This document shows positions 54,741 to 64,000 of a stretch of 64,000 nucleotides of DNA, in pieces. This stretch comes from Bubalus kerabau (taxonomy: Eukaryota; Chordata; Mammalia; Artiodactyla; Bovidae). The stretch is taken from positions 45,963,501 through 46,027,500 of the forward strand of contig NC_073628.1 in assembly GCF_029407905.1 (NCBI RefSeq), given 5' to 3'. The first letter of the stretch is position 1; each line of letters begins with the position of its first letter. The notes under the pieces were generated by a model. The model had not been told where the DNA came from, searched no databases, and saw only the letters and a program-made list of their open reading frames with translations. Made by a program: the position numbers and the translations under genes.

Positions 54741-55300
54741 TTGAAAAAAATCTTAGCAAGTTACTTTCATCATAGCTACAAAGGAAACTATAGAGAAGTC
54801 ATTTTAGCTAAAAAATGTTTTTTGCAAGTCTGGTAAAGCACAAATCATCCAAAGCTATAAACTTGCTTCAAGATTTAGCATGCTTCTAGACCATTAGACC
54901 TTGTTCTTGGCATTGGCCAAACAGAATAATGAGATAAGATCACTGGCTTAACAAAGCTTAGTCTAGTGGGAAATACAAACAAGTAAACAACTGTAGTATA
55001 TTATAATTCATGCGATCATTACAGCCATTCTTGGAAAACTACATAAAAAGGATGAAAAATGAATGGAACTCTGAAGAGCGGCAGGCCTACAAGACAAGAA
55101 GTATACTCAGGATCAGGAGAATAACTCTTACCGCATTGAAACCAGGCACAAGCCAGAAACATGAACTGAAGAAGAAAATGGAAGCGTAGGGTCCAAAACT
55201 AGGAAATATGCCTCAAGGCGCATGTTTAGAGAAAGTGAGAAGATTCCAGTAACAAATTACTTGCCACCAAAACGTACCATTGTTGGGCAAATAAAGACAT
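54741..55300. other. Unassigned intron sequence
   Basis: No gene or repeat recognised. It ends at the AAGACAT target repeat of the next BovB. Confidence 0.35.
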
Positions 55301-55636
55301 CAGTTCAGTTCAGTTGCTCAGTCATGTCCAACTCTTTGTGACCCCATGGACTGCAGCACACCAGGCCTCTCTGTCCATCACCAACTCCTGCATCTTACTC
55401 AAACTCATGTCCATTGAGTCAGTGATGCCATCCAACCATCTCATCCTCTGTCGTCCCCTTCTCCTCCACCTTCAATCTTTCCCAGCATCAGGGTCTTTTC
55501 CAATGAGTCGGTTCTTCAGATCAGGTGGCCAAACTATTGGAGTTTCAGCTTCAATATTAGTCCTTCCAATGAACAGTCAGGACTAACTTCCTTTAGGATG
55601 GACTGGTTGGATCTCCTTGCAGTCCAAGCGACTCTC
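55301..55636 (-). mobile_element. BovB LINE, 336 bp, reverse
   Basis: Begins CAGTTCAGTTCAGTTGCTC and ends inside the FELWCW block coding region. Probable 7-bp target repeat AAGACAT at 55294-55300 and 55637-55643. Confidence 0.92.
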
Positions 55637-55678
55637 AAGACATAGAGTAATTCCAGTTCTTTCTATCACTTTAAGTTA

Positions 55679-55710
55679 AAAAAAAAAAGAAAGAAAGAAA
55701 GAAAAGAAAA
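55679..55710. repeat. (GAAA)n-type simple repeat
   Basis: An A-run passing into four GAAA units and an AGAAAA end. Confidence 0.85.
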
Positions 55711-55721
55711 TCAGAGAATGA

Positions 55722-56005
55722 GACTTCTGTAGTGGTTCAATGTTTATGAAGCCACCTGCCAATGTAGTTGATACATCCCCGGACAGAGAAGATCCCACAT
55801 GCCACAGGGCAATTAAGCTGGTGAGCCACAACTAGTGAGCCCGTGAGCTATAACTACTGAAACCCTTGCATGCTAGAGCGTGTGCTCCGCTGCAATGAGA
55901 AGTCCATGCACAGCAATGAGAGCATAATCCCTTCTTGCTGCAACTAGAGAAAGTCCACAAGAAGCAACAAACATCCAGCTCAGCCAAAAATTTTAAAAAT
56001 AATGA
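55722..56005 (+). mobile_element. CHR-type SINE, long form
   Basis: tRNA-like head (GACTTCTGTAGTGGTTCAATG, CCACCTGCCAATGTAG) followed by the CHR body with repeated GAGCCACAACTAGTGAGCC-like units, GTGCTCCGCTGCAATGAGA and CAACTAGAGAAAGTCCAC, ending in an A/T-rich tail. An older cetartiodactyl SINE. Confidence 0.8.
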
Positions 56006-56054
56006 ATTAATATTTTTTTTCTAAAAAAGTAGGAGAATGGATCTAATACAGTCA

Positions 56055-56510
56055 TTCTAAAGGATAATATGTATTTAGCTTTTACTATGTGCTAGGCACT
56101 GTTCCCAGGTGGCTCAGTCAAAAAGAATCTGCCTGCCTATGCATGAGACTTGGGAGACACAGGTTTGATTCCTGGATCAGGAAGATCCCCTGGAGGAGGA
56201 AACGGCAACCCACTCCGGTATTCTTGTCTGGAAAATTCCTTGGACAGAAGAGCCTGGTGGGCTACAGTCCATGGAATTGCAGAAGAATTGTACATGACTT
56301 CCGACTGAGCATGCACGCATGCAGGCACTATTCTAAGCTCTTTACGAGTTTTATTTCATTTAATCCACAACAAGTCTGCAATGTTCTAGTATTATCCTTA
56401 CTTTATATTTTTAAAAAGAGAGTTGGAGAAGTTCTGTAATTGTCCCAAGATATATAGCTAATAAGAGAGCAGAACTGAGAGTTAAACAATGCAGTCTTAC
56501 TAAAGAGCCA
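56055..56510 (-). repeat. MIR SINE relic split by a Bov-tA
   Basis: TTTACTATGTGCTAGGCACTG at the left resumes after the SINE as TTCTAAGCTCTTTACGAG, AATCCACAACAAGTCTGC, AATTGTCCCAAGATATATAGC and AGAGAGCAGAACTGAGAG. Together these are a reverse MIR. Confidence 0.75.
56105..56322 (+). mobile_element. Bov-tA SINE inside a MIR
   Basis: Head (GTGGCTCAGTCAAAAAGAATC, GGTTTGATTCCTGGATCAGG) and Bov-A body with a GCATGC-rich tail. Flanks AGGCACTGTTC (56094-56104) and AGGCACTATTC (56323-56333) are an 11-bp target repeat with one mismatch. Confidence 0.92.
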
Positions 56511-56575
56511 TGTTCTTAATCACATTGGAGAATTCTTGGAAAGTCCAAAGATGAGTTTTCCTTTTGATTACTCTT

Positions 56576-57033
56576 CAGTTCAGTTCAGTTCAGTCGCTCA
56601 TTTGTGTCCGACTCTGCGACACCATGGACTGCAGTATGCCAGGCCTCCCTGTCCATCACCAACTCCTGGAGCTTACTCAAATTCATGTCTATCGAGTCAG
56701 GGATGACATCCAACCATCTCATCCTCTGTTGTCACCTTCTCCTCCTGCCTTCAATCTTGCCCAGCATCAGGGTCTTTTCCAATGAGTCAGTTCTTCACAT
56801 CATGTGGCCATAGTATTGGAGTTTCATCTTCAACATCAGTCTTTCCAATGAATATTCAGGACTGATTTCCTTTAGGATGAACTGGTTGGATCTCCTTGCA
56901 GTCCAAGGGACTCTCAAAAGTCTTCTCCAACACCACAGTTCAAAAGCATCAATTCTTCGGCACTCAGCTTTCTTTGTAGTCCAACGCTCACATCCATATA
57001 TGACTACTGGAAAAACCATAGCCTTGACTAGAC
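56576..57033 (-). mobile_element. BovB LINE, 458 bp, reverse
   Basis: Starts CAGTTCAGTTCAGTTCAGTC and ends GCCTTGACTAGAC. The minus frame (56795-57019) keeps YGCERW and FELWCWRRLLRVPWTARR. Target repeat TTGATTACTCTT (56564-56575) and TTGACTACTCTT (57034-57045), 12 bp with one mismatch. Confidence 0.93.
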
Positions 57034-57067
57034 TTGACTACTCTTAGATTGAGGATAAATCATTTTC

Positions 57068-57182
57068 ATTAAAAATTCATTCATTCATCAAACATTTTAA
57101 GTTTTTACTATATTCTAGATACTATGCCAGTAACTGTGCCTTTTTATCTATTAGTATGAATAAAAAGGCCTGACCTCCAGAT
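57068..57182 (-). repeat. L2-like LINE relic
   Basis: ATTCATTCATTCATCAAACAT, CTATATTCTAGATACTATGCC and AAAAAGGCCTGACCTCCAG are typical reverse L2 3' text. Confidence 0.6.
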
Positions 57183-57189
57183 GCTTTGG

Positions 57190-57590
57190 TGGTGTTTAGT
57201 AGCCAAGTTGTTCCAACTCATTGCAACCCCATGGACTGCAGCATGCCAGGTTTTCTTGTCCTTCACTATCTCCCAGAGTTTACTCAAATTCATGTCCATT
57301 GAGTCAGTGATGCTATCCAACTATCTCATCCTCTGTTGCCTCCTTCTCCTCCTGCCCTCAATCATTCCCATCATCAGATCTTTTCCAGTGAGTTGGCTCT
57401 TTGTATCAGGTGGCCAAAATATTGGAGCTTCAGCTTCAGCATAAGTCCTTTCAATGAATACTCAGGGTTGATTTTTTTAAGATTGGTTTGATCTCCTTGC
57501 AGTTCAAGAGACTCTCAAGACTATTCTCCAGTACCACAGTTTGAAAGCTTCAGTTCTTTGGCTCTCAACCGTCTTTATAATCCTTCAAAA
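57190..57590 (-). mobile_element. BovB LINE, 400 bp, diverged, reverse
   Basis: GTTTAGTAGCCAAGTTGTTCC, GACTGCAGCATGCCAGG, GGTGGCCAAAATATTGGAGC and CAGTTCAAGAGACTCTCAAG follow the reverse BovB 3' end to the region coding FELWCW. More mutated than its neighbours. Confidence 0.88.
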
Positions 57591-57627
57591 AGACCGGAGA
57601 CAAAAATACATAGCAATATAACACTAT

Positions 57628-57688
57628 CACCTGCATCTCCTGCAATGCAAGCGAATTCTTTATGGCTGAACTGCCCGGAAAGCCCATT
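57628..57688 (-). mobile_element. Bov-tA head fragment, reverse
   Basis: CACCTGCATCTCCTGCAATG, GCGAATTCTTTATGGCTG and GCCCGGAAAGCCC are the reverse tRNA-like head only. Not a functional tRNA: no cloverleaf is complete. Confidence 0.65.
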
Positions 57689-58359
57689 AAAAAAATGTAA
57701 GAGGTATGTGAATCCAGAGAAGGAAGAACTTAACTTTGTCCTGAAAATTAAATGCTTTCTAAAGAAGACTATGCTTAGATTGATTCTTAAAGATGAGGAG
57801 AAATTACAGACATGACAGGAAGGTAAGAAAGTGTATATCATACTAAGGAAACAAAATATATAAATTATAAGATAGATGAAAACAAACTGAGGTATTTGGC
57901 CAGGCTGGCTGGAGAATAGTTTTCCATGAGCGAAAATCGAGAAAGCTAAGGTCAAAATTGGGGAAACTTGCATGTTCTTGATTTCTTTTAAGGACTTCCT
58001 TTAAAATTCTATTAAAATATGTTAGTTTTTCTTTAATTTTAAATTAAATCACACATACAACCTGAGGAATAAGCAAATTGAGAAAAATTGCCTAAAGTCT
58101 ATACTACCATCTAGGTAGAATAAATGAATTTTGAATGTTTAGAAAATTTTAAAAAGTAGATAAAGAAACAAATTAACAAAGTAAGAGAAGTTTCACATCA
58201 CCATTTTTCTTTGGTATTTCCAGAAAGAAAAATATTTGTCTGATATGCACAAAGTTGTCTTGATTCTATACTTTTCCATCTATTTAATAATCTGTATCAG
58301 GTATATTTCTATATCAGTACATACAGATCTATCTCTTTCTTTTTAAAGGCTTCATAGAA

Positions 58360-59467
58360 TTTCATTGTAAGCCACAGATTGGGAGAAAATATTTGTAAAA
58401 CACACATATGGTAAAAATAGTTATCTAAAATGCACAAAGAATTCTTAAAACCCAACAATAAGAAAATGGTCCTAAGTAAAAAATGGGTCAAAGTCTTAGC
58501 AGACACTTCACCAAAGAAGATATACAATGGCACACAAACACATAAAAAAGTGTTCCATGTTATATGTCATTGGAGAAATGCAAATTATAACACAGAGATA
58601 CCACTATACAGTTATAAGAACTAGGAGCATCTGACAATACCAAATGCTGGTGAGGATATGGAGCTGTGAGAACTCTGTCATTGCTGGTGAAAATGCAAAA
58701 TTATGCAAGCCACTTTGGAAGACGGTTTGGCAGCTTCTCATAAACTAAAAATACTCTTACCATAGGATCTAATAAACATGCTTCTTGGTATTTACACGAA
58801 GGAGTTGAAAACCCATGTGCACATAAAATCCTGAACATAGATGTGTATAGCAACTTCCAACTTCCAAACTTGTAGGCAAACAGAATGTCTTTCAATAGGT
58901 GAATGGGTAAATAAATGCACACAGTAATATATTATTCAGTGCTAAAAAGAAATGAGCTATCAAGGCATGATAAGACATGAAGAAACCTAAATGCATATTA
59001 CTAAGCAAAAGAAGCCAACCTGAAAAGGCTATGTATTGTATGATTCCAACTATAGAACAATCTCAAAACAATACAGTGAAGATTATGAAATGATCAGTTG
59101 TTGTCAGGGTTAAGAGCAGCAGGAATGAACACAAGTAGAACACAGAGAATTTGTAGGGCACTAAAATTTGTATGATAGCATAATGCTGTATGATAGCATA
59201 ATGATGGTTACATCATTATACATTTGTCCAAACCCATAGAATGTAGGAGGCCAAGAGTGAACCCTAAGGTAACCTACGAACTTTGCTTGCCTGTGGCATG
59301 ACTTTGTAGGTTCATCAGTTATAGCAAATACACCACTCTGGTGGGGGATATTGATGAGAGGGAGGTTATGTGTGTGTGGTGGAGGGAGGAGTATCTGGAA
59401 ATCTCTGTCTTCCTTTAATTTTGTTGTAAGGCTAAAACTTCTCTTTCAAAAAAAGTCTTTAAAAAGA
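58360..59467 (+). mobile_element. Old L1 ORF2 end and 3' UTR
   Basis: Forward text of an ancient L1: GATTGGGAGAAAATATTTG, AAAAATGGGTCAAAGTCTTAG, GAAGATATACAATGGCACAC, GCAACTTCCAACTTCC, TGAATGGGTAAATAAATGC, TTGTATGATTCCAACTATAG. The 3' UTR is CACCACTCTGGTGGGGGATA and GGAAATCTCTGTCTTCC, ending in the GTCTTTAAAAAG tail. ORF2 is full of stops. A short two-copy repeat TGTATGATAGCATAATG lies at about 59170-59205. Confidence 0.85.
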
Positions 59468-59699
59468 GGTAAGTATGGTTGTAGCCAACTTAGCACTTTA
59501 AATAACTGCAATTATGACTGGTCACAATGTACTGTTGTTGCCTAATATCAAGCAATACACCATCAAGACTCTGATAATCAGAAATGTGACATGGACAGTG
59601 AGGCATTGATGAATCTCTAGGAAACTGTCATAAAGCCCAGAAGTTCGAAAAAGTTAATGGCATTGACTTATACCAATTTAACCTAGGTAGCCTGAGTCA

Positions 59700-59962
59700 G
59701 AGAAGGAAATAGCAACCCACTCCAGTATTTTTGCCTAGAGAATCCTGTGGACAGAGAAGCCTGGTGGGCTGCTGTCTGTAGGGTCGCATAGAATCGGACA
59801 CGACTGAAGCGACTTAGCACACATGCATACATTGGAGAAGGCAATGGCAACCCACTCCAATGGTCTTGCCTAGAGAATTCCAGGGACGGAGGAGCCTGGT
59901 GGGCTGCCGTCTATGGGGTCACACAGAGTCAGACACGACTGAAGCGACTTAGCAGCAGCAGC
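59700..59962 (+). mobile_element. Bov-A2 SINE
   Basis: Two Bov-A units joined by ACACATGCATACATTGG, ending in a (CAG)n tail. Flanking CTGAGTCAG and CTGAGCAG is a possible imperfect target repeat. Confidence 0.92.
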
Positions 59963-60747
59963 AGTCTGAGCAGCTTCTTATTTGAGAATGTTTCTCATGC
60001 AACTCATCAAATGTAACTAATGAATGAACCTAAGTATTTCTAGCATCTCTCTTCTTGTAAGGTGAAGCAAACAAAACTTTGTTATTTTCTAAGAACCCTC
60101 TAAGAAATCACGAAGGTAATTTAAAAGATATTCTACAAGATTTATTTCACATTTTCTATATGGAGGATCTGATTTGAGCAAGGCAAAAATAGGAGGAGGA
60201 AATGTGGGCATGAGTAAGTAGGATTATGAATGGCTGAGAAATAATATTTCATTATATTTTTAATCAAAGTGTCAATAAAACATTTAAAATTTTTAAAAAG
60301 ATGGCAACAGGATTGTAAAGAATCTTCATTCTTTTATAAGTGAGGAACAAGAAACATTTGCTTTTTTCTCGCTTAAACAATCAAGATTATAGTAAAGGCT
60401 ACACAAATCTCAGGAAATTCTTCTAGTTAGACACAAAATATCTGCTATCTAGAAAGTTTTTTTTTTAATCCTTTATATTGTAGGCAAAGGTTGTAAGCAG
60501 TAAGCCAGTGAGTAAATAAATTAGTAAATAAGTCTGTCAGTAAGTAAGCCAAGTCAAAATTGAGATCATTTTAAGGTTTTTAAAAAATTTATAACTTATT
60601 TTTCAAACTTAGGTGTTATAAATAAAACTCACTTTCCAAAATTTATCCTTCATTAACTTCTTCGTATCCTGGAACACAATGGCACTTTAAGACAGATTCT
60701 AGGGACTCCACAAGGTCAGCATTAATTTCTTTATGATATTAAGATGT

Positions 60748-60834
60748 CAAGGCTGATTCATGTCAATGTATGGCAAAAACCACTACAATATTGTAAAGTA
60801 ATTAGCCTCCAATTTAAATAAATAAAAATTTTAA
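60748..60834 (+). mobile_element. Bovine-type L1, last 87 bp
   Basis: GGCTGATTCATGTCAATG, ATGGCAAAAACCACTACAAT and TAATTAGCCTCCAATTTAAA, ending in A/T. 7-bp repeat AAGATGT at 60741-60747 and 60835-60841. An extreme 5' truncation of a young L1. Confidence 0.85.
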
Positions 60835-60944
60835 AAGATGTTATTATCATGCAGTGTTAATCTAGTCACTGTTTAAGTGATTCAATAAAATATTTTTTAA
60901 AAAATAGAATTTCATCATATTGGTTGCAACATTCTTTAGTAATC

Positions 60945-61113
60945 AGATTCAATCCCGGAGTCAGAAAGATCCCCTGGAGAAGGAAATGGCAACCCACTCC
61001 AGTACTCTTGCCTGGGAACTCCTGGGAAATCTTCTGGAGAGAGAATCCTGGCGGGCTACAGCCCATGAGGTTGCAAATGAGTCAGACACGACTTAGTGAC
61101 TAAACACAACAAA
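60945..61113 (+). mobile_element. Bov-tA SINE, head-truncated
   Basis: Starts inside the head at AGATTCAATCCCGGAGTCAG. The Bov-A body carries a repeated CCTGGGAACTCCTGGGAAATC stretch and ends GACACGACTTAGTGACTAA with an ACAACA tail. Confidence 0.87.
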
Positions 61114-62896
61114 AATCACTTATTGACAGGCATTTTGATTTTTCTTTTTTCTATTGTTTTTGGTAAAATAATATACATATATTATTTAATATAATATTTA
61201 TTTGTAAAAATTTAAATCATATATATATGATTTTGGACATTTGTGAGTATAGCTAAAGAATAGATTTTTCATATTGGAATTGAAAGGTGAGAGGTTAAAT
61301 ACATTTAAAATTTGTCAATATTTTCAAATTGCCATTCAAAACTGGTTGTGCTATCTATTTACACATTTCCACAAATAAAGTGTGTTGGCCAACCTGTATG
61401 CTCATTTGCACTAGCTATTCTCAAACTTAATAATCTTTTGACTCAAGTGAAAAAATATTTATCTGTATTTTCTGTCTCCTATGTGTGTCTATTTACATTC
61501 TTTGCTATGTTATATTAGGTTAACTTGTCACTCTATTATTGAATTGTACAGGATCCTCATAATTTCTTAGTTGGTCTTTTTTGTCAGTAGCCTTACGAAT
61601 ATTTTCTGCAGTTGTTAATTGTCATTTAAATATTAATGGTATGTTTCTTGATATTCAGAAGTTAATATATGACCTTTTATATAATTTTTCATATTCAATG
61701 TTTATAGCTTCAGAGTCTTTAACTCTTTGTTCTTCAGTATTCTTCTTTGTCAAAAGAATGGACTGATCTCAAAATCCTTGGTTCTTTCTCAACTTTACAG
61801 TCCTCTGGATAACATGCTTTTGATGAGGTGACAATAGAATGCATTAGGACAATTACGGGGCTTTAGGCAGGTTTCTTAGTGACATTGTAATCATGCTTTT
61901 AGTTATGATTAATAGGTAACTGGCAAATAGATAAGTCCAATTTATAGTATAAATTATTTTTCTCTGCTATAAAGATTAAGGTCTGATAAGGGACTCTACG
62001 CTGTTCTCAGATCTGTAAAAACTTTCTCAAAAGAAGAAAGGATTGAAGAGTGATTCCCTTAAAAAAGCGAATAGTTTGGAATGTTGTTTATTCTTTTTCT
62101 CTAAGAAGATCAGATTTTGGGTATGCTAAAAACAGAGACATTTGAAACTTTAAAGCAACCTAAGACTACAGCACCCATCAAGCCAAGCTGATGTTTTTAG
62201 CTATGGAATCTGGAATGTTTATGCCCATAAATTCCTCCGGAAGGAAGATGAACATTGATGCCTGAGGGTACTCTATGGATAACTGTCAGAGAAACAGAGA
62301 GAGCTTTAGAAATACTTCCTTTTCCTTAATACCTCATTGCTTAGGAGGGCTCGAGTGGACAAAAATAAGCGCATCTCTGCATGCATGCATTCATTCAGCT
62401 GTTAATTCAACAAACAATAAGTCCTCTCTCTGTTTTGTGTGCTATATTATATATTAGGCCACCAGGATGCAACAGTCACTAATATTATCCCTCCCCACCT
62501 AATGCCACTGATCCAGATATGTAAAAACTAAGTAACATAAAAGAAAATGTAACTTCTGCAGGGTTAGTGGCTTAATAGGCCGGAATATATGAGAGTGAAG
62601 AGAAGAGCGTCAAGGAAGTAGAGGCCACAAGATGGTCCTCCTCAACCCCTGGATCTGCAAGACCGAGCAGCCTGCCAGGCGCAGAGCAGACAGTCATGAA
62701 TAGTTGTTAGGGCCTACTGTTTGGAATTCATATGACTGGTGACTTTATGAAGAATGAGTAAGATTCTGACTTGTGAAGTTTGGTAGTAAAAAATTTCAAG
62801 TCATGAGAAACAAAACAAGAAAAACTCAGAAACTTCAGGAAATAGGTCATTGTTAATACCCAAATAAAATACTGAAACCACAGCTTAACTCGAGTC
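61114..62896. other. AT-rich intron 3 stretch, nothing certain
   Basis: No gene seen. A weak reverse L2-like patch lies at about 62380-62510 (CATTCATTCAGCTGTTAATTC). The rest is unassigned. Confidence 0.35.
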
Positions 62897-62946
62897 TTCT
62901 CCATTGCAGGCTATCTCTTCACCATTTGAGCCACTAGGGAAGCCCT
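62897..62946 (-). mobile_element. Bov-tA head fragment, reverse
   Basis: TTCTCCATTGCAGGCTATC, TTCACCATTTGAGCCACTAG and GGAAGCCC are a reverse tRNA-like head without a body, directly before a BovB. Confidence 0.65.
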
Positions 62947-62959
62947 AATGTGAGTGCTG

Positions 62960-64000
62960 CAGTTCAGTTCTCTTCAGTTGCTCAGTCATGTCCAACTCTT
63001 TGCGACCCCATGGACTGCAGCACGCCAGGCTTCCCTGTCTATCACCAACTACGGAGCTTGCTTAAACTTGTGTCCGTTGAGTCAGTGATGCCATCCAACC
63101 ATCTCATCCTCTGTCGTCCCCTTCTCCTCTCGCCTTCAATCTTTCCCAGCATCAGAGTCTTTTCCAATGAGTCTTTTCTCATCAGGTGGCCAAAGGATTG
63201 GAGTTTCAGGTTCAGCATCAGTCCTTCCAAGGAATATTCAGTGTTGATTTCCTTTAGGATTGACTGGTTGTATCTCCTTGCAATCCAAAGGACTCTCAAG
63301 AGCCTTCTCCAACACCACAGTTCAAAAGCATCAATTCTTCAGCACTCAACTTTCTTTATAGCCCAACTCTCACATCCATACATGACTACTGGGAAAGCCA
63401 TAGCCTTGGCTAGATGGACCTTTGTTGGCAAAGTAATGTCTCTGCTTTTTAATATGCTGTCTAGGTTGGTCATAGCTTTTCTTCCAAGGAGCAAGCGTCT
63501 TTTAATTTCATGGCTGAAGTCACCACCTGCAGTGATTTTGGACCCCAAAAACAAAAAGTCTGTCACTGTTTCCATTGTTCCCCCACCTATTTGCCATGAA
63601 GTGATAGGACCAGATGACATAATCTTAGTTTTCTGAGTGTTGAGTTTTAAACCAACTTTTTCACTCTCCTCTTTCACTTTCATCCAGAGGCTCTTTAGCT
63701 CTTCTTTGCTTTCTGCTATAAGAGTGGTATCATCTGCATATCTGAAGTTATTGATATTTCTCCCAGCAATCTTGATTTCAGCTTATGCTTCATCCAGTCC
63801 AACATGTTGCATGATGTACTCTGCATATAAGTTAAATAAGCAGGGTGACAATATACAGCCTTGATGTACTCCTTATCCTATTTGGAACCGGTCTTTTGTT
63901 CCATGCCAGTTCTAACTGTTGCCTCTTGACTTGCATACAGATTTCTCAGGAGGCAGGTCAGGTGGTCTGGTACTCCCATCACTTTCAGAATTTTCCACAG
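62960..64000 (-). mobile_element. BovB LINE, at least 1.04 kb, runs off window
   Basis: Reverse BovB from its CAGTTCAGTTCTCTTCAGTTG end to beyond the window. Minus frames at 63042-63299 and 63339-63683 encode the C-terminal region (LRSW end, LNTQKTKIM, SHEIKRRLLLGRKAM, YGCESW). A frameshift separates them. Further right come the region coding the YADD motif (about 63716-63740) and CATACAGATTTCTCAGG. The 5' end is not visible. Confidence 0.93.

Larger units (their letters stand above)
52346..64000 (+). other. TYR: TYR intron 3, first 11.7 kb
   Basis: Starts at the GT of 52346 and is still open at the window end. It is dominated by BovB, L1 and SINE insertions listed separately. Stretches without a recognised element are about 52813-53099, 57689-58359, 59963-60747 (mostly AT-rich) and 61114-62896. 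No exon 4 is seen. Confidence 0.9.

Noticed and set aside
62950..63636. 228-codon plus-strand open frame as a gene
   Set aside because: It is the antisense reading of a BovB copy. The same antisense peptide text appears at every reverse BovB in the window.

Overview
This window is nuclear DNA from a ruminant artiodactyl, most likely a bovid. Two things show it. The only protein-coding gene is a mammalian tyrosinase (TYR) with intact splice sites. The rest is crowded with cetartiodactyl and ruminant repeats: BovB (RTE-type) LINEs, Bov-tA and Bov-A2 SINEs, CHR-type SINEs and young bovine-type L1 ends. I cannot fix the species (cattle, buffalo, sheep, goat and so on) from the sequence alone. No bacterial, plasmid or phage features are present.

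Layout: positions 1-6100 are 5' flank, mostly repeats, with two regulatory blocks. One is a compact proximal promoter at about 5985-6100 (M-box, TATA-like sequence, initiator E-box). The other, at about 3482-3505, is a candidate for the MITF-responsive distal element known from the human gene. TYR runs on the plus strand: exon 1 at 6177-6995, exon 2 at 16514-16730 and exon 3 at 52198-52345. These are separated by introns of 9,518 and 35,467 bp. Intron 3 starts at 52346 and is still open at the window end, so exons 4-5 (second half of the CuB region, transmembrane anchor and melanosomal sorting tail) lie outside. The three exons give 1,184 nt of open coding sequence (394 codons plus 2 nt) with all six copper-ligand histidines and no frameshift or stop. 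I see no other gene.

The introns and flanks are a record of repeat insertion. I count about 16 BovB pieces, all keeping the element's 3' part and cut short at the 5' side. There are also about 25 Bov-tA/Bov-A2 SINEs, many MIR and L2-like relics, L1 pieces of several ages, MER5-like DNA-transposon relics, one clear 889-bp solo LTR with a 6-bp target duplication, and a GC-rich antisense LTR-like block. Many young elements have target-site duplications that can be read directly. These show the order of events: a BovB inside a BovB, two places where two SINEs share one target site, a BovB with an internal inversion, and an L1 broken by four later insertions.

I did not find a convincing undescribed biological system. 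The most useful leads are the displaced distal enhancer candidate, the weak exon 3 donor followed closely by an L1 fragment, the CpG-rich antisense LTR inside intron 2, and the cleanly dated nested and inverted BovB insertions.
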